The notes under the pieces were generated by a model. It saw only the letters and a program-made list of their open reading frames with translations. It made no database searches and was not told the DNA's origin. From the NCBI RefSeq assembly GCF_003732225.1, contig NZ_MOBJ01000006.1:434001-498000 (forward strand): DNA of 64,000 nucleotides, in the 5' to 3' direction. Position numbers and translations under genes: made by a program. This DNA comes from Pseudomonas brassicacearum (GTDB lineage: Bacteria; Pseudomonadota; Gammaproteobacteria; Pseudomonadales; Pseudomonadaceae). Of the stretch, positions 27,820-39,046 are shown one piece after another; position 1 is the first letter of the stretch; each line of letters begins with the position of its first letter.

Positions 27820-29355
27820 ATGAAGTCGCGGGAAACGGAAACACGCGCGCTGCTGATCCTGCTTGGGGTTTCAGCGCTTCTCCTGTTATTGGGGCTGGGC
27901 ACACGGGAACTCTGGGGCCCGGAAACCCGTTGGGCAAACATCACGTTGCAGATGCTGCAAAGCGGTAACTACTTCGATCCGTACCTCATGGGCGGCTCCT
28001 ATTACGACAAGCCATTGCCCTCCTACTGGCTGATTACCGCCACCACCTGGTTCACCGGTGGCCTTGGCCACTGGTCCTTGCGCCTGACGTCGGTGATTTC
28101 AGCCTGGCTGAGTGTCTGGCTGGTCTACCTGATCGGCGAGCAGCTGTTTCGCAAAGGCACCGGTCTGATCGCCGGCTGGATGCTGGCAACCACCTTCTAC
28201 TTCGTCTTTTGGGCGCGGGTCGCGACGGCTGACATTCTGACCGTGTGCGGCGTGCTGGCGGCGGTCTGGTGGTATTGGCGCGGACCGGACGACACCCGAC
28301 TCAGTCGCTACTGCGTGTTCTTCCTGCTGCTGTCCGTGACGTCGCTGTTCAAAGGCCTGATCGGTTTCATCCTGCCGGGGCTGGTGCTACTGCCCCATCT
28401 GCTACAAGACGGCCGCTGGAAACGTCACCTCAACCTGCGCGTATGCGTCGCCCTGCTGGTTGGCGGCGTGGTCTACGCAGTACCGTTCGTGTTGTCGAAT
28501 ATCTACGGCGCACCCACCTCCGCCGAGAGTGGTCTGGGGCTGGTCTTCCGGGAAAACGTGGTGCGGTTTTTCCAGCCGTTCGACCACATCGGGCCGATTT
28601 ACACCTACCTGATCTATCTGCCGGTTTATACCCTGCCCTGGGCACCGTTCTGGGTGCTTGGGCTGTGGGTCGCGGCTCGCAACTGGCGCACGCTCGAACC
28701 TAATGCCCGCTGGCTGATCTGGGGTCTGGGCTTGCTGTTCCTGTTCTTCACCGCCAGCGGTAGTCGACGCAGTTATTACGTCTTGCCACTGGTGCCATTT
28801 GCCCAACTGCTGGCGGCCTGGTGGGTCACCCGGCGCATGGAACAACGGCGTGTTGCCGGCAAAGTCGAAGGACGCGGGTTGAAGATCGGCTTTGGCGTCA
28901 CGACCGTCCTGCTATTGCTGATACTCGGGATTATCGTGCCCTGGAGCAACGGTGGTGGTGGCGTCGTGCAGTTCGGCAAGGACGTCAAGGCTCAAGCGAG
29001 CCTGATCGCTCCGTGGAATCAATGGCGGATGGTGATGGTCGAGGTCGACAACAAAGTCCCGATCTACCTGCAAAACGACGGTGCGCCGTTCTACTACGTG
29101 CCTGATACCCAGGACTTCCCTCGTGAAGGCAACAGCGCACAGTTCATGTCGTGGCTGGAAAAGACCAGCGGTCAGCAGTGGGACCCGCAACGCACCATCA
29201 TTGTGGCGCACTACAAACGTGGCGATCAGCTGCCGTTGAACTACCTGACTGTCGACCATCAGGCCGTCGTCACGCAACCCGACAACGGTGAACGACTGAT
29301 GCATCCGCGCTCGGACGCCAGCGTCGCCTTCATCCCCAACGCCCCCGCCCAATGA
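27820..29355 (+). CDS. ArnT/PMT-family membrane glycosyltransferase
   Basis: 511 residues of GT-C type. The first loop has TRELWGPETRWANITLQML and YDKPLPSYW, which match the ArnT pattern [17 protein letters not shown] in position. The acidic residue is shifted from DE to PE. About 11 membrane helices, then a ~120-residue periplasmic tail. It probably moves a sugar from a polyprenyl carrier to a cell-envelope acceptor; donor and acceptor are unknown. It follows arnT by 154 bases with an intervening hairpin and is closed by a strong terminator. Confidence 0.85.
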   Translation: MKSRETETRALLILLGVSALLLLLGLGTRELWGPETRWANITLQMLQSGNYFDPYLMGGSYYDKPLPSYWLITATTWFTGGLGHWSLRLTSVISAWLSVWLVYLIGEQLFRKGTGLIAGWMLATTFYFVFWARVATADILTVCGVLAAVWWYWRGPDDTRLSRYCVFFLLLSVTSLFKGLIGFILPGLVLLPHLLQDGRWKRHLNLRVCVALLVGGVVYAVPFVLSNIYGAPTSAESGLGLVFRENVVRFFQPFDHIGPIYTYLIYLPVYTLPWAPFWVLGLWVAARNWRTLEPNARWLIWGLGLLFLFFTASGSRRSYYVLPLVPFAQLLAAWWVTRRMEQRRVAGKVEGRGLKIGFGVTTVLLLLILGIIVPWSNGGGGVVQFGKDVKAQASLIAPWNQWRMVMVEVDNKVPIYLQNDGAPFYYVPDTQDFPREGNSAQFMSWLEKTSGQQWDPQRTIIVAHYKRGDQLPLNYLTVDHQAVVTQPDNGERLMHPRSDASVAFIPNAPAQ

Positions 29356-29356
29356 A

Positions 29357-29393
29357 AAAGGATCGAGAGGCCCAGTGGGCCTCTCGATCCTTT
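29357..29393 (+). terminator. Strong hairpin terminator
   Basis: AAAGGATCGAGAGGCCCA and its exact complement around a single G; it starts in the stop codon region of the transferase gene and ends in TTT. The 18-base perfect stem makes it a likely transcript end for the 24.9-29.4 kb group. Confidence 0.8.
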
Positions 29394-29675
29394 CCAGCAC
29401 TACTCACGTGAAATCAGTGAGCCTCGTCGACGATATCGTTTGAATTCAAGCAGCTCTGTCCTTCAAACTCCCCCCTGAGCTGCTCAATCTAAATACAAAC
29501 GACATTGATTAATAATTTATTTGACGTTTTTTTCACATATCCCACACTAAATTGCCGGCGCACGAAAAGCATGCGAATGATTCGCATTGTTTTGAGCAAG
29601 CTGCAGGGATCGCGGGAACTGATTGACAGGCTTGCCCACCTGATTCTTAAAAAAACTGCAGGAGCTGCTAACAAA
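29394..29675. promoter_or_regulatory. Promoter region of the iron importer with Fur box
   Basis: No gene is seen. The stretch is AT-rich around 29495-29540 and contains TTGACG at 29520. An inverted repeat ATGCGAA-TGA-TTCGCAT at 29571-29587 has the form of Fur boxes found before iron-uptake genes of pseudomonads. Confidence 0.6.
29571..29587. promoter_or_regulatory. Fur box
   Basis: ATGCGAATGATTCGCAT, a palindrome with 7-base arms, resembles Pseudomonas Fur sites. It lies 89 bases before the binding-protein gene of a ferric-iron importer, the expected regulatory target. Confidence 0.6.
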
Positions 29676-30692
29676 ATGAATCCTCGTCTTCCTTCGTTTC
29701 TGAAAACCGCGCTGCTCGCCACCGCTCTATTGGGTGCCGGCCATGTCTTTGCTGCGCCAAGCAGCGACGGCATCGTCGTCTACAACGCTCAGCATGAGAC
29801 CCTGACCAAGGCCTGGGTCGAAGGTTTTACCCGTGAAACAGGAATCAAGGTCACGCTGCGCAACGGCGACGACAGCGAAATGGGCAATCAGCTCGTGCAA
29901 GAAGGTGCGGCCTCCCCGGCTGACGTGTTCCTGACCGAAAACTCCCCAGCCATGGTGCTGGTGGACAACGCCGGGCTGTTTACCCCAGTCGCCCCTTCGA
30001 CCCTTGAACAAATCGGTTCAGCCTATCGTCCGGCCCATGGCAAATGGGTAGGCATCGCTGCTCGTTCGACCGTGTTTGTCTACAACAAAAGCAAGCTGGC
30101 CGAAGCCGATCTGCCGAAGTCTCTGATGGACCTGGCTTCCCCAAGCTGGAAAGGTCGTTGGGCCGGTTCGCCTGCCGGCGCCGACTTCCAGGCCATCGTC
30201 GCCGCCGTACTCGAACTCAAAGGCGAAGCCGCTACCCTGGAATGGCTCAAGGGCATGAAAGCCAACGCTACCGCCTACCGCGGCAACAGCGCTGTGCTCA
30301 AGGCTGTCAACGCCGGCCAGATCGAAGGCGGCGTGATCTACCACTACTACAGCTTCGTCGATCAGAGCAAAACCGGCGAAAACAGCAAGAACACCTCGCT
30401 GCACTACTTCAAGCACAAAGATCCGGGCGCGTTTGTCAGCCTCTCCGGCGGTGCTGTTCTGGCCTCCAGCAAACACCAGGAAGAAGCTCAGGCGTTCCTG
30501 AAGTGGATCACCGGCAAAGAAGGTCAGGCCGTTCTGAAAACCGGCAACTCGTTTGAGTACGCGGTAGGCAAGGATGCACAGTCGAACCCGAAACTGGTAC
30601 CGCTGGCGCAACTTGACGCGCCTGCCGTCGACGCCTCCAGGCTCAACAGCAAAAAAGTTGTCGAGCTGATGACTCAGGCGGGGCTGTTGTAA
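29676..30692 (+). CDS. Periplasmic ferric-iron-binding protein of ABC importer (FbpA-like)
   Basis: 338 residues. Signal peptide ending VFA-APSS at about residue 27. The mature part starts [20 protein letters not shown], typical of the Fbp/Sfu/Hit class. Tyrosines in [13 protein letters not shown] suit iron coordination by the paired tyrosines of this family. The ATG at 29676 follows AGGAG; the frame extends to 29505 but that part has no signal sequence. A Fur box precedes it, and permease and ATPase genes follow directly. Confidence 0.92.
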   Translation: MNPRLPSFLKTALLATALLGAGHVFAAPSSDGIVVYNAQHETLTKAWVEGFTRETGIKVTLRNGDDSEMGNQLVQEGAASPADVFLTENSPAMVLVDNAGLFTPVAPSTLEQIGSAYRPAHGKWVGIAARSTVFVYNKSKLAEADLPKSLMDLASPSWKGRWAGSPAGADFQAIVAAVLELKGEAATLEWLKGMKANATAYRGNSAVLKAVNAGQIEGGVIYHYYSFVDQSKTGENSKNTSLHYFKHKDPGAFVSLSGGAVLASSKHQEEAQAFLKWITGKEGQAVLKTGNSFEYAVGKDAQSNPKLVPLAQLDAPAVDASRLNSKKVVELMTQAGLL

Positions 30693-30696
30693 TCCG

Positions 30697-32310
30697 ATGT
30701 CCAAGCCAGTCGCGCTGCCAGAAGCTACCGAAGTCGTCCATCTGACGACTCTGGCCACCCCTCGTCAACACCCTCGCCGCGCCTCCGGGAGGCGCAGCGG
30801 CTCGTGGGTGGTGGCCATATCCATTCTGGTGTCGTTGCTGGCGCTGCTGCCGTTGGCGTTTGTCATCGGCATTTCCATCAAGACCGGCTGGGCGACTATC
30901 GCCGAGCTGGTCTTGCGACCTCGGGTCGCCGAACTTTTGATCAACACCGTTCTACTGGTGGTGATCACGATTCCTTTATGTATCGCGCTGGGCGTGGCGC
31001 TCGCCTGGTTGACCGAACGCACCGACCTGCCGGGCCGCCGCCTCTGGTCGGTACTGGCAACGGCACCGATTGCGGTGCCGGCCTTTGTCCACAGTTATGC
31101 CTGGGTCAGCCTGGTACCACCGATTCACGGGTTGTTTGCCGGGGTACTGGTTTCGGTTATTGCCTACTTCCCGTTCCTCTACCTGCCAATCGCCGCCACC
31201 CTGCGGCGCCTCGACCCGGCCATCGAAGATGTCTCCGAATCGCTGGGGCTAAAACCCTGGGCGGTGTTTTTCCGGGTCGTGCTGCCGCAACTGCGCCTGG
31301 CCATCTGTGGCGGCGCCTTGCTGGTCGGGCTGCACTTGCTGGCCGAATACGGCCTGTACGCGATGATTCGCTTCGACACCTTCACCACGGCGATCTTTGA
31401 CCAGTTTCAGTCGTCCTTCAACGGTCCGGCGGCGAACATGCTGGCCGGGGTTCTGGCGCTGTGCTGCCTGCTGATGTTGACCGCCGAATCAGCCTCCCGT
31501 GGCCATGCCCGTTACGCTCGGGTCGGTTCCGGCAGCGCGCGCCTGCAACGTACCCAGCGTCTGACACGCAACACCAAAGCCGTCATGTTGTTGCTGCCGA
31601 TCATCAGCAGCGTGCTGGCACTCGGCGTGCCGCTGATTACCCTGGCCCAATGGTTGATTGCCGGTGGCGCGGAGGTCTGGCGCATGTCGGAAATCCTCCC
31701 TGCGTTGAAGCAAACCCTGGTTCTGGCCAGCGTTGGCGCGGTCATCACCACCTGCGCGGCAGTTCCGGTGGCCTGGCTGTCGATACGTTCACCGGGACGC
31801 CTGCATCGCATTCTGGAAAGTTGCAACTACATCACCAGTTCTTTACCTGGAATCGTCGTGGCGCTGGCACTGGTGACAGTCACCATCAACTTCGCCCGGC
31901 CGATTTACCAGACCACCATCACCGTGCTGCTGGCGTACCTGCTGATGTTCTTGCCACGCGCGCTGGTCAGTTTGCGTGCGGGCATTGCCCAGGCGCCGGT
32001 AGAGCTGGAAAACATCGCCCGCAGCCTGGGCCGCTCGCCGGGCAAGGCGCTCTGGCTGATTACCATGCGCCTGGCTGCACCGGGCGCAGCCGCCGGTGCG
32101 GCGCTGGTGTTCCTGGCAATTACCAATGAGCTGACCGCGACCCTGTTGCTCTCGCCGAGTGGCACCCGCACCCTGGCCACCGGTTTTTGGGCCATGACCA
32201 GCGAAATCGACTACGCCGCAGCGGCACCTTACGCGCTGATCATGATTTTGCTTTCGCTTCCGTTGACCGCGCTTCTCTATCATCAATCCAAACGCACGGC
32301 AGGCCGATGA
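30697..32310 (+). CDS. Ferric-iron ABC transporter permease (FbpB-like, fused two-domain)
   Basis: 537 residues with two permease halves of about six helices each, as in FbpB/SfuB. Each half carries the EAA loop: [20 protein letters not shown] in the first and [20 protein letters not shown] in the second. It starts 4 bases after the binding-protein stop and overlaps the ATPase gene by 4 bases. It forms the inner-membrane channel for iron delivered by the protein encoded at 29676. Confidence 0.93.
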   Translation: MSKPVALPEATEVVHLTTLATPRQHPRRASGRRSGSWVVAISILVSLLALLPLAFVIGISIKTGWATIAELVLRPRVAELLINTVLLVVITIPLCIALGVALAWLTERTDLPGRRLWSVLATAPIAVPAFVHSYAWVSLVPPIHGLFAGVLVSVIAYFPFLYLPIAATLRRLDPAIEDVSESLGLKPWAVFFRVVLPQLRLAICGGALLVGLHLLAEYGLYAMIRFDTFTTAIFDQFQSSFNGPAANMLAGVLALCCLLMLTAESASRGHARYARVGSGSARLQRTQRLTRNTKAVMLLLPIISSVLALGVPLITLAQWLIAGGAEVWRMSEILPALKQTLVLASVGAVITTCAAVPVAWLSIRSPGRLHRILESCNYITSSLPGIVVALALVTVTINFARPIYQTTITVLLAYLLMFLPRALVSLRAGIAQAPVELENIARSLGRSPGKALWLITMRLAAPGAAAGAALVFLAITNELTATLLLSPSGTRTLATGFWAMTSEIDYAAAAPYALIMILLSLPLTALLYHQSKRTAGR

Positions 32311-33413
32311 ACGCTCTCGAACTGAACTCCATCTACAAAACCTTCGGCGCCCTGCCCGCCCTCGACAACGTCAGCCTGTCGGTACCCGCGGGCAGCCGCA
32401 CGGCTATCGTCGGCCCTTCCGGCTCGGGCAAGACCACCTTGCTGCGGATGATTGCCGGGTTCGAGTTTCCCGATTCGGGCAGCATCTCGCTCAACGGCCA
32501 GACACTGGTCGACGGTTCGACCGAAGTCCCCGCGCATCAGCGCATGATTGGTTATGTACCGCAGGACGGCGCGTTGTTTCCGCACATGACGGTTGCCGGC
32601 AACATCGCCTTTGGACTCTCGGGTGACTCCGCCTTGAAGCAAGCTCGCGTCGCCGAGTTGATGGACATGGTGGCGCTGGATTCGCGCATGAGCCAACGCT
32701 GGCCGCACGAACTTTCCGGTGGCCAGCAACAGCGGGTAGCCCTGGCCCGCGCCCTGGCGCAACGGCCGCGGCTGATGCTGCTGGATGAACCCTTCTCTGC
32801 ACTGGACACCGGCCTGCGGGCGTCCATGCGCAAGATGGTTGCCAGGCTTCTGTCAGACACCGGCGTGACCACCATTCTGGTTACCCACGACCAGTCCGAA
32901 GCGCTGTCATTCGCCGATCAACTGGCCGTGATGCGTCAAGGCCGGCTGGTGCAGACCGGACAACCGATGGACCTGTACCTGCGCCCTCATGATGAAGAAA
33001 CGGCGCTGTTCCTCGGCGATGCCGTAGTCATGCCGGCATGGGTCGAAAATGGCCACGCGACCTGCGACCTGGGACGGGTTCATGTCTCCAACACCTCGCA
33101 AAACGGCGCGGCGCAGATCATGTTGCGGCCCGAGCAATTGCAGATTTCCAGTCAGGCCGCAGATCTGGAACAGGTGAACGGCTGTATCGGGGTGGTGACC
33201 GATCGCGACTTTGGCGGCAATACCTGCACCTTGACGGTGGAACTGAAACTGCCCTCACCCGCGAAGAATGGAGAGTCAGCGAGCCGTTCGCTACTGGTTC
33301 GAAGCTCCGGGGTACACGCACCGGAAGCAGGCAGTCTGGTGCACATTTCGACCTTGGGTCATGCGCACGTACTGAGCGAGCCCGTTCGCCGACAGGCAGT
33401 TGCGGCACCCTGA
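32307..33413 (+). CDS. Ferric-iron ABC transporter ATPase (FbpC-like)
   Basis: 368 residues. Walker [10 protein letters not shown], signature [15 protein letters not shown], Walker [15 protein letters not shown]-loop VTHDQSEA, then a C-terminal TOBE-type regulatory domain, as in the FbpC/PotA class. The ATG at 32307 overlaps the permease stop, so the long upstream extension of the frame is discarded. It powers iron import and completes the Fur-controlled operon. It is convergent with the integrase gene 10 bases away. Confidence 0.93.
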   Translation: MNALELNSIYKTFGALPALDNVSLSVPAGSRTAIVGPSGSGKTTLLRMIAGFEFPDSGSISLNGQTLVDGSTEVPAHQRMIGYVPQDGALFPHMTVAGNIAFGLSGDSALKQARVAELMDMVALDSRMSQRWPHELSGGQQQRVALARALAQRPRLMLLDEPFSALDTGLRASMRKMVARLLSDTGVTTILVTHDQSEALSFADQLAVMRQGRLVQTGQPMDLYLRPHDEETALFLGDAVVMPAWVENGHATCDLGRVHVSNTSQNGAAQIMLRPEQLQISSQAADLEQVNGCIGVVTDRDFGGNTCTLTVELKLPSPAKNGESASRSLLVRSSGVHAPEAGSLVHISTLGHAHVLSEPVRRQAVAAP

Positions 33414-33423
33414 TCGATCCCGC

Positions 33424-34401
33424 TCAGAGGTCGAATCGATCAATCGCCCGGCGCCGCTCGTTGTCATCACGCACGTCGTAGTTGGCGGTCGTCTGGATAT
33501 TGCTGTGATGGGCCAGTTTCTGGGCGATCGACAGGTCATGCTCCTCGATCACCCGGGTGATGAACGAACGGCGAAAATCGTGAGGCATGATCTTCACCCC
33601 CACCTGCGCACCGCGCTGTCGGGCAATGTAATAGATCGCGTGCTTGGTAATCCGCTCGCGGGTGATGTGGCTGCCGCGGCGAATCCGGTTGAACAGGAAC
33701 CCATCGTCTTCCTGCCCTGGTGACAACAGCGACCGACGCAAATCAAGCCACGCTTGCAGCTTGGCGAACGCCCAGCTCGGCGCATATTTGATCAGTTGCT
33801 TGTTACCTTTGGCCGTGACCCGCAGGCTGCGTTCGGCAAAGTCGACTTGCGCAAGGTCCAGGTTCACCGACTCGGACTTGCGCATCCCCGAACCGTAGAG
33901 AATCGCAATGATCGCGGCATCGCGCAGACCCTGAGGCCTTGGGTCGGCAGCGCAGACCGCCATCAGGTCGCGAATCAGCGTGCGCTTGAGGTTGCGCCCC
34001 TGAGACAACCGGGTGCCGGCGATGCCTTTGACCGAGCGCATCTTCAGCAGGTGCTCGTGACTGATCAGGCTCAGGCGCCAGGCTTCGTTCATCACGCCGC
34101 GCACAGCGTTGACGTACAGCGAGGACGTGTTGGGGGCGTAACCGTCACTGCGCAGCGTCGCGACCAGTGCGATAACATGCTCGGGTTGAAGTTCGTGCCA
34201 AGGGATCTCTTCGATGTTCAGCTCTTCAAAGCCCAGTCGATCTGCGGCATCCTGTAACACATAGCGCATGGTCAGCTGACTTGAAGGGGCAAGACGCGCC
34301 AGATAAAACGTCAGAGAGTTGGGCTTGGCCGACCGAATGGCTGTCATTTCTGGCTGGGCGGTGGCGCAGCGAGGCAATGCGGTGTCGGGTAGATCAATCA
34401 A
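33424..34401 (-). CDS. Tyrosine recombinase / phage-type integrase
   Basis: 325 residues with an N-terminal SAM-like core-binding domain and a C-terminal catalytic domain. Catalytic residues are visible: Arg in YGSGMRKSE, Lys near TAKGNKQ, His-Arg in MPHDFRRSF, His in KLAHHSN and Tyr in TTANYDVRDD. The start is a TTG at 34401; an ATG 18 codons later is an alternative. No other phage or integron gene is nearby and no att repeat was found. It could be a domesticated recombinase or the last gene of a lost island. Confidence 0.9.
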   Translation of the reverse strand: MIDLPDTALPRCATAQPEMTAIRSAKPNSLTFYLARLAPSSQLTMRYVLQDAADRLGFEELNIEEIPWHELQPEHVIALVATLRSDGYAPNTSSLYVNAVRGVMNEAWRLSLISHEHLLKMRSVKGIAGTRLSQGRNLKRTLIRDLMAVCAADPRPQGLRDAAIIAILYGSGMRKSESVNLDLAQVDFAERSLRVTAKGNKQLIKYAPSWAFAKLQAWLDLRRSLLSPGQEDDGFLFNRIRRGSHITRERITKHAIYYIARQRGAQVGVKIMPHDFRRSFITRVIEEHDLSIAQKLAHHSNIQTTANYDVRDDNERRRAIDRFDL

Positions 34402-34890
34402 ACTGAACCGGCCTTAAATGAGCGCCCCTCAACGTACGAAATTTGTGTTGAGAACGATGGGAAATGGAGATCAACAGGGTAACGGATCAGCGATGCACAG
34501 GCCATATGATGGGCTTTTTCGCAGTGCCAAAAAAATGGCGAGAGCTGTCAGAAAGGACTTTAAGCTATGAAAAACCCTGAACATTTGCTGTAAAGGTTAC
34601 AGTTAAACATTCTCGATACCGGTTTTTCATGTCCCTTTCACATTTTCGAGATTACCCTCTGCGCATCCGGAGCGATGCCTTTGGATCGTTCAATCTGCCG
34701 ACCGACAAAAAATAAGTCAATTAGTGCACTTTTCCCAAAAGATTGGTTAACTGATTGATATACTTTTCGTTTTTTACGTCTACGTTGTCACGGACGACGC
34801 TTCGAAGCAGCGCTTCGAGCTGATTCGCAGCATGTGACCGCTGATTTACCGCCTACCAGGGCTGTTGACACTTCCAAACCCGAGGTCCAC
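34402..34890. promoter_or_regulatory. Upstream region of the arn operon
   Basis: 489 bases with no credible gene, between the divergent recombinase and arnB. It is more AT-rich than its surroundings, especially 34690-34790, with a TATACT element at 34759 that could be a -10 box. I found no good PmrA or PhoP tandem site here. Regulator-dependent expression is likely from family knowledge. Confidence 0.5.
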
Positions 34891-36033
34891 ATGAATCAGG
34901 CTTTTCTCCCCTTCTCTCGCCCAAGTATCGGTGATGAAGAAATCGCCGCCGTCGAGCAGGTTTTACGCTCCGGCTGGATCACTACCGGGCCGAAGAACCA
35001 GGAACTGGAGGAGCAATTCGCACAGTACGTAGGTTGCAAGCACGCCGTAGCACTGTCTTCGGCCACCGGCGGCATGCACATCACGCTGCTGGCGCTGGGT
35101 ATCGGCCCTGGCGATGAAGTGATCACGCCGTCGCAGACCTGGGTCTCGACCGCCAACATGATCTGCCTGTTGGGCGCCACCCCGGTGTTTGTCGACGTCG
35201 ACCGCGACACCCTGATGACCGACGTCCAGGCCATCGAAGCCGCCATTACCCCACGCACCAAAGCGATCATCCCGGTGCACTACGCCGGTGCCGCGTTCGA
35301 TCTCGATCCGCTCTATGCGCTGGCAGACAAGCACGGTATCGCCGTCATCGAAGACGCCGCCCACGCAGCCGGTACCCGTTACCGTGGCCGCGCCATTGGC
35401 GCTCAGGGCACCGCAATCTTCTCGTTCCACGCGATCAAGAACATGACCTGCGCCGAGGGCGCAATGTTCGTCAGCGACAATCAAGCGCTGGCCGATCGTG
35501 TGCGCATGCTCAAGTTTCATGGCCTCGGCGTAGACGCTTACGATCGCCTGACCCATGGCCGTAAACCTCAGGCCATGGTCATCGAGCCGGGATTCAAGTA
35601 CAACCTGGCCGACATCAACGCGGCCATTGCGCTGGTGCAATTGCAGCGTCTCGACGAAATCAACGCCAAGCGTACAGCGCTGGCGCAGACCTATCTGCAA
35701 CGCCTGGGAGGCCTGCCGGTACAACCACTGAGTGTGCCGACCACTTACCCGCAGCAACACGCCTGGCATCTGTTTATACTGCGCATCGACGCTGAACGTT
35801 GCGGGATGGACCGCGAGGCGTTCATGAAAGCCTTGCAAGAACAGAATATTGGTACGGGTATTCACTTTGTGGCCACCCACCTGCACACTTACTACCGCCA
35901 GCGATTCCCGGACATCCATCTGCCCAACACCGAGTGGAACTCGGCACGGCTGTGCTCGATCCCGCTGTTCCCCGACATGACTACCGACGATGTCGAACGC
36001 GTCGTTGGCGCCATTGAAAACATTCTGGACTGA
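34891..36033 (+). CDS. arnB: UDP-4-amino-4-deoxy-L-arabinose-oxoglutarate aminotransferase
   Basis: 380 residues, DegT/DnrJ/EryC1 aminotransferase. PLP-binding lysine in [15 protein letters not shown]; the start [19 protein letters not shown] is typical of ArnB. It transfers an amino group from glutamate to UDP-4-ketopentose made by the ArnA dehydrogenase. The ATG at 34891 has GAGG 6 bases upstream. First gene of the arnBCADTEF-ugd operon that adds aminoarabinose to lipid A and lowers affinity for cationic peptides. Confidence 0.96.
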   Translation: MNQAFLPFSRPSIGDEEIAAVEQVLRSGWITTGPKNQELEEQFAQYVGCKHAVALSSATGGMHITLLALGIGPGDEVITPSQTWVSTANMICLLGATPVFVDVDRDTLMTDVQAIEAAITPRTKAIIPVHYAGAAFDLDPLYALADKHGIAVIEDAAHAAGTRYRGRAIGAQGTAIFSFHAIKNMTCAEGAMFVSDNQALADRVRMLKFHGLGVDAYDRLTHGRKPQAMVIEPGFKYNLADINAAIALVQLQRLDEINAKRTALAQTYLQRLGGLPVQPLSVPTTYPQQHAWHLFILRIDAERCGMDREAFMKALQEQNIGTGIHFVATHLHTYYRQRFPDIHLPNTEWNSARLCSIPLFPDMTTDDVERVVGAIENILD

Positions 36034-36038
36034 AGCCT

Positions 36039-37058
36039 TTGAAGCCATATCCAATTAACTGCGTGTCGATCGTTATCCCGGTCTACAACGAAGAAGAAAG
36101 CTTGCCTGAACTGCTACGCCGGACCGAAGCGGCCTGTCAGCAACTCAAGCACGAGTACGAGATCGTACTGGTCGATGACGGTAGCCGCGACAACTCGGCT
36201 CAAATTCTCGAAGACGCCGCTCAGCGTGAAGGCAGTTCAGTGGTTGCGGTCATTCTTAACCGCAACTACGGCCAGCACGCGGCAATCATGGCTGGTTTCG
36301 AGCATTGCAAAGGCGATGTGGTCATTACCCTCGACGCCGACCTGCAGAACCCGCCGGAAGAAATCCCCCGTTTGGTGGAACAAGCCGAGCTGGGCTACGA
36401 CGTGGTTGCCACTGTGCGCAACAATCGCCAGGACTCGGCCCTGCGCCGCTGGCCGTCGAAGCTGATCAACCTGGCGGTGCAACGCTCCACCGGCGTTGCC
36501 ATGAGCGACTACGGCTGCATGCTGCGCGCCTACCGCCGCACCATCGTCGACGCCATGCTGGCCTGCCGTGAACGCAGCACCTTCATCCCGATCCTGGCCA
36601 ACAGCTTCGCCCGCCACACCACCGAGATTCTGGTGCAGCACGCCGAGCGCGAGCATGGCGAGTCGAAGTACAGCCCGATGCGCCTGATCAGCCTGATGTT
36701 CGATCTGCTGACCTGCATGACCACTACCCCACTGCGCCTGCTGAGCATCATTGGCTTCAGTCTGGCGGCGCTGGGCATGTTGTTTGCCTTTTTGCTGATC
36801 TTCCTGCGCCTGATCTTCGGCGCCAGCTGGGCGGGTGGCGGCACCTTCGTCCTGTTCGCCGTGCTCTTTGTGTTCACGGGTGGCCAGTTCATCGGCATGG
36901 GCCTTCTGGGTGAATACCTGGGCCGCATGTACAGCGATGTTCGCGCCCGACCGCGTTTCTTTATTGAAAAAATCCTACGTAACCAACCCGCTGCTCCTGC
37001 TCCCGTTGTCACTGTCGACGGTCTGCCTTCCACCCCTACTGATCAGGTTTCGCCATGA
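36039..37058 (+). CDS. arnC: Undecaprenyl-phosphate 4-deoxy-4-formamido-L-arabinose transferase
   Basis: 339 residues, GT2 family with [20 protein letters not shown] at the start, the [10 protein letters not shown] metal site, and two C-terminal membrane helices (about 235-260 and 270-295). It loads formyl-aminoarabinose on undecaprenyl phosphate at the cytoplasmic face. The start is a TTG at 36039, five bases after the arnB stop; it fits the family N-terminus (MKPYPI). It overlaps arnA by 4 bases. Confidence 0.96.
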   Translation: MKPYPINCVSIVIPVYNEEESLPELLRRTEAACQQLKHEYEIVLVDDGSRDNSAQILEDAAQREGSSVVAVILNRNYGQHAAIMAGFEHCKGDVVITLDADLQNPPEEIPRLVEQAELGYDVVATVRNNRQDSALRRWPSKLINLAVQRSTGVAMSDYGCMLRAYRRTIVDAMLACRERSTFIPILANSFARHTTEILVQHAEREHGESKYSPMRLISLMFDLLTCMTTTPLRLLSIIGFSLAALGMLFAFLLIFLRLIFGASWAGGGTFVLFAVLFVFTGGQFIGMGLLGEYLGRMYSDVRARPRFFIEKILRNQPAAPAPVVTVDGLPSTPTDQVSP

Positions 37059-39046
37059 GTTCAAAAGCTGTTGTTTTCGCCTATCACGACATTGGCTGTG
37101 CAGGTATCGAAGCACTGCTCAACGCAGGTTTCGAGATTGCTGCCGTGTTCACCCACGCCGACGATCCGAAGGAAAACACCTTCTACGGCTCGGTCGCGCA
37201 ACTGTGCGCCCGTAAAGGCATTCCTGTGCACGCACCGGAAGACGCCAACCACCCACTGTGGATCGAGCGCATCGCCAAACTGAACCCGGACTACCTGTTC
37301 TCGTTCTACTACCGCAACCTGTTGGGTGAGCAACTGCTGGCTACCGCCCGCAAAGGCGCGTTCAACCTGCACGGCTCGTTGCTGCCAACCTACCGTGGCC
37401 GCGCTCCAGCGAACTGGGTACTGGTCAACGGCGAAACCGAAACCGGCGTGACCCTGCACCGCATGGTCAAGCGTGCCGACGCTGGCGCGATCATCGCCCA
37501 GCAACGCGTTGCGATCGAGCGTGCCGATACCGCTCTGACCCTGCACGGCAAGCTGCGCGAAGCCGCTTCCAACCTGCTGCGTGACACCCTGCCATTGCTG
37601 GCTCAGGGCAAAATCACCGAAACCGCCCAGGACGAATCCAAGGCCACTGTTTTCGGTCGTCGTACTGCGGCAGACGGCAAGCTGGTCTGGAAGAAACCGG
37701 CTGAAGAGCTGTTCAACCTGGTTCGCGCCGTGACCCAACCTTACCCGGGTGCTTTCTGCGCCGTGGGTGAGCACAAACTGATTGTCTGGAGCGCTGAAGT
37801 CGTCAAAGGCAACGAAGGTCTGGCACCAGGCCGCGTGATCAGCGTCGACCCTCTGCGTATCGCTTGCGGCGAAGACTCCCTGGTCGTCACTTCGGGTCAG
37901 CGTAACGAAAACGGTCTGTACCTGAGCGGCCCGCAACTGGCCAATGAACTGGGTCTGGTCGACGGTTCCGTACTGCGTGGCGCTGAATCGGGCCGTGCCC
38001 CGCGTCGCACCCGCGTACTGATCCTTGGCGTCAACGGCTTCATCGGTAACCACCTGTCCGAGCGCCTGCTGCGTGACGACAAGTACGACGTCTATGGTCT
38101 GGACATCGGTTCCGACGCTATCGAGCGTCTGCGCAGCCATCCAAACTTCCACTTCGTCGAAGGCGATATCAGCATTCACTCCGAGTGGATCGAATATCAC
38201 ATCAAGAAGTGCGACGTGGTTCTGCCGCTGGTGGCCATCGCCACCCCAATCGAATACACCCGCAACCCGCTGCGCGTATTCGAACTGGACTTCGAAGAGA
38301 ACCTGAAACTGGTTCGCTACTGCGTGAAGTACAACAAGCGCGTGATCTTCCCGTCGACTTCCGAAGTCTACGGCATGTGCCAGGACAAGAACTTCGACGA
38401 AGACACCTCGAATCTGATCGTTGGCCCGATCAACAAGCAACGCTGGATCTACTCGGTCTCCAAGCAACTGCTGGACCGCGTGATCTGGGCTTACGGCGCC
38501 AAGGGCCTGAACTTCACCCTGTTCCGTCCGTTCAACTGGATGGGCCCACGTCTGGACCGTCTGGACTCGGCACGTATCGGTAGCTCCCGCGCCATCACCC
38601 AGCTGATCCTGAACCTGGTGGAAGGCACGCCAATCCGTCTGTTCGACGGCGGCGAGCAGAAGCGTTGCTTCACTGACATTGCCGACGGTATCGAAGCTCT
38701 GGCGCGTATCGTTGATAACGAAAATGACGCGTGCAACGGTCAGGTCATCAACATCGGTAACCCGGACAACGAAGCCAGCATCCGTCAGCTGGGCGAAGAA
38801 CTGCTGCGTCAGTTCGAAGCTCACCCGCTGCGCGCCAACTTCCCTCCGTTCGCCGGTTTCCGCGACGTAGAGAGCAAGGCGTTCTACGGCGCTGGCTACC
38901 AGGACGTGGAACACCGCAAGCCAAGCATCGAAAACGCCAAGCGCCTGCTGGACTGGACGCCAACCGTCGAGATGAGCGAAACCATCGGTAACACGCTGGA
39001 CTTCTTCCTGCGCGAAGCCATGCTCGAAATCGCGGACAAGCGCTGA
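37055..39046 (+). CDS. arnA: Bifunctional UDP-Ara4N formyltransferase / UDP-glucuronate decarboxylase
   Basis: 663 residues, full ArnA length. The N-terminal formyltransferase has [19 protein letters not shown] and RADAGAI, the family Asn, His and Asp. The C-terminal NAD domain (from about 315) has [17 protein letters not shown] and the catalytic pair in YSVSKQ. The two halves act before and after ArnB in the pathway. Codon use is unusually biased toward C-ending highly used codons. It overlaps arnC by 4 bases and abuts arnD (TGATG). Confidence 0.97.
   Translation: MSSKAVVFAYHDIGCAGIEALLNAGFEIAAVFTHADDPKENTFYGSVAQLCARKGIPVHAPEDANHPLWIERIAKLNPDYLFSFYYRNLLGEQLLATARKGAFNLHGSLLPTYRGRAPANWVLVNGETETGVTLHRMVKRADAGAIIAQQRVAIERADTALTLHGKLREAASNLLRDTLPLLAQGKITETAQDESKATVFGRRTAADGKLVWKKPAEELFNLVRAVTQPYPGAFCAVGEHKLIVWSAEVVKGNEGLAPGRVISVDPLRIACGEDSLVVTSGQRNENGLYLSGPQLANELGLVDGSVLRGAESGRAPRRTRVLILGVNGFIGNHLSERLLRDDKYDVYGLDIGSDAIERLRSHPNFHFVEGDISIHSEWIEYHIKKCDVVLPLVAIATPIEYTRNPLRVFELDFEENLKLVRYCVKYNKRVIFPSTSEVYGMCQDKNFDEDTSNLIVGPINKQRWIYSVSKQLLDRVIWAYGAKGLNFTLFRPFNWMGPRLDRLDSARIGSSRAITQLILNLVEGTPIRLFDGGEQKRCFTDIADGIEALARIVDNENDACNGQVINIGNPDNEASIRQLGEELLRQFEAHPLRANFPPFAGFRDVESKAFYGAGYQDVEHRKPSIENAKRLLDWTPTVEMSETIGNTLDFFLREAMLEIADKR

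Noticed and set aside
34690..34790. PhoP- or PmrA-type tandem site before arnB (TGGTTAACTGATTGATA)
   Set aside because: Only about half of the consensus positions match; too weak to list as a site.
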